Notes under the pieces: model-generated
The model's database searches: none
Told to the model about the DNA's origin: nothing
The model's input: only the letters and a program-made list of their open reading frames with translations
Assembly: GCF_002847505.1 (NCBI RefSeq)
Contig: NZ_MXAV01000020.1
Location: forward strand, 31,856 to 95,855
Reading direction: 5' to 3'
DNA: 64,000 bases
Source of the DNA: Acidithiobacillus marinus
Lineage (GTDB): Bacteria > Pseudomonadota > Gammaproteobacteria > Acidithiobacillales > Acidithiobacillaceae
Program-made: the position numbers and the translations under genes
Part shown: positions 63,037 to 64,000 of the stretch, piece by piece
How the letters are laid out: each line of letters begins with the position of its first letter
Position numbering within the stretch: the stretch's first letter is position 1

Positions 63037-63992
63037 CCGGTTTCTCCGGGATATCGATAACAGACAGGCACTGAAATGGTAAAAGTGGAACCTTCCCCTG
63101 GGGTACTCTCTACCCGGATACTTCCGCCCAACAATTGACACAAGGTGGCAGAAAGGGCCAAACCCAGACCTGTTCCACCATAGCGGCGATTGATAGAGCT
63201 GTCTGCCTGAGTGAAAGCTTCAAATATTTTTTGCTTTTGGCTGGCATCTATTCCTGGACCAGTATCACGAACCCACCATTCACCGTAGCGTATCTGATCT
63301 GATGCAATTGTCTCTTGATAACCAATAACAATCCGACCGTTTTCCGTGAATTTTGCCGCATTACCCAGTATATTAATCAAACATTGACGTATTTTCCCCA
63401 AATCATTCAACACCCGATCAGCTTGATCAGGTAATGCATATTCCAGAGTATTCCCATTTTTTTGGATGAGAGGCTGCAATGTGGCGGCTGTTGAACGGGT
63501 AAAAGTCAAAGGGTCAAAATGTTCAGGAAAAATATCTGTCTGTCCTGATTCGATGCGGCTCAGATCAAGAACATCATTAATCAGGCTGAGTAAATGTCTT
63601 CCGGCATCGCGAATAGTAATCAGGTCTGCTTCGGTATTGTCTCCGACTGTGCCATCCCCCAGTTCCTCCAGGATTAATTCACTGTAACCAATGACAGCAT
63701 TCAAGGGCGTACGAAGTTCGTGACTCATGCTGGCGAGAAATTGACTTTTGGCATGTGATGCTGCTTCTGCGGCTTCTTTCGCCTCGGTGAGCATGGCCGT
63801 ACGTTCGGCAACGATTTTATCAAGATTCGCTGTCTGTTGTTCGCGTTGATCTATGGCGCGCGCCGCAGCGCTCAAAACAAAATTGACTAATAAAGTCAAT
63901 TTTTCGGCTTCCTCGTCGGCTGTGGAGCAGTGCACCACAAAGTTGAAGTTACCATTTACTGCCTGGCAGAGCTGATTCGATATCTCTTGCAT
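63033..63992 (-). CDS. hybrid-type sensor histidine kinase (possibly truncated by the window edge)
   Basis: 319 residues from ATG 63992 with GAGGA three bases before. A coiled coil (ANLDKIVAERTAMLTEAKEA) precedes HisKA with His at about 91 (SQFLASMSHELRTPLNAVIG). The ATPase domain has LINILGNAAKFTENGR (N-box), WVRDTGPGID and YGGTGLGLALSATLCQLLGG. No receiver domain follows. The first 45 residues look like the end of a HAMP-like or sensor domain, so the true start may lie beyond 64000. Operon with the two REC proteins downstream. Confidence 0.82.
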   Translation of the reverse strand: MQEISNQLCQAVNGNFNFVVHCSTADEEAEKLTLLVNFVLSAAARAIDQREQQTANLDKIVAERTAMLTEAKEAAEAASHAKSQFLASMSHELRTPLNAVIGYSELILEELGDGTVGDNTEADLITIRDAGRHLLSLINDVLDLSRIESGQTDIFPEHFDPLTFTRSTAATLQPLIQKNGNTLEYALPDQADRVLNDLGKIRQCLINILGNAAKFTENGRIVIGYQETIASDQIRYGEWWVRDTGPGIDASQKQKIFEAFTQADSSINRRYGGTGLGLALSATLCQLLGGSIRVESTPGEGSTFTISVPVCYRYPGETG

Positions 63993-64000
63993 GGTTCCTC

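Noticed and set aside
1..64000. tRNA, rRNA, CRISPR arrays, prophage attachment sites
   Set aside because: None seen on reading; no repeat-spacer pattern and no integrase. A covariance-model scan would be needed to exclude small RNAs.

Overview
The window is one large flagellar, chemotaxis and cyclic-di-GMP locus of a polarly flagellated Gram-negative proteobacterium. Evidence: an almost complete flagellar set including FlgH/FlgI (P and L rings, so an outer membrane), FlhF/FlhG (polar number and position control), a FleS/FleR-type two-component pair, sigma-54 and sigma-28 promoters, and CheZ. GC content is moderate and codon use is fairly uniform outside one island. The overall style suggests an Acidithiobacillia/gammaproteobacterial lineage, but that is inference without a search.

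Layout. 1-2190 (minus): motD-type stator gene, cheY, cheZ and the start of cheA. 2393-3142 (plus): YcgR-like PilZ protein. 3122-5444 (minus): flgA-flgM-flgN-csrA-fliW from a sigma-54 promoter. 5763-16796 (plus): flgBCDEFGHIJ from a divergent sigma-54 promoter, then a FlgN-like gene with flgKL behind a near-consensus sigma-28 promoter. 16807-25991: a probable flagellin-glycosylation island between flgL and fliC, with three DegT-type aminotransferase homologues (one lacking the PLP lysine), a WbqC protein, a methyltransferase, a 59-residue protein and a 1347-residue methyltransferase/glycosyltransferase. 26281-35144: fliC with a sigma-28 promoter and a structured leader carrying GGA motifs, flaG, fliD, fliS, an atypical PilZ protein, a sigma-54 activator and a FleS/FleR pair. 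35148-53148: fliEFGHIJ and fliK-MNOPQR-flhBAFG-fliA-motC plus a 51-residue ORF, with sigma-54 promoters before fliE and fliK. 53127-57714 (minus): two tandem diguanylate cyclase genes behind a sigma-54 promoter; the second is split by a 2046-bp ISAs1-family element with a 10-bp target duplication. 57857-60718: second fliS-like gene, fliL, motA, motB. 60612-64000 (minus): histidine kinase, single-domain response regulator and a REC-PAS-EAL phosphodiesterase.

How it fits together. Sigma-54 sites (TGGC-N8-TTGC type) lie before flgA, flgB, fliE, fliK and the diguanylate cyclase pair; sigma-28 sites lie before the FlgN-like/flgKL genes and fliC and, less convincingly, cheY and fliS2. FlgM should restrain FliA until the hook is finished. 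CsrA and FliW are encoded together, and the fliC leader has a 5'-end hairpin with GGA in its loop and another GGA in the Shine-Dalgarno, matching the flagellin-FliW-CsrA feedback logic known from Bacillus. Cyclic-di-GMP synthesis (two GGEEF proteins, one broken), breakdown (EAL protein) and sensing (two PilZ-type proteins) are all encoded beside two stator pairs (MotCD and MotAB).

The most unusual items are the IS whose transposase carries an N-terminal DUF4338/DruA-like domain and a frameshift before the catalytic glutamate, the lysine-less aminotransferase homologue, the mosaic glycosyltransferase gene, and the structured flagellin leader. No tRNA, rRNA or CRISPR array was seen.
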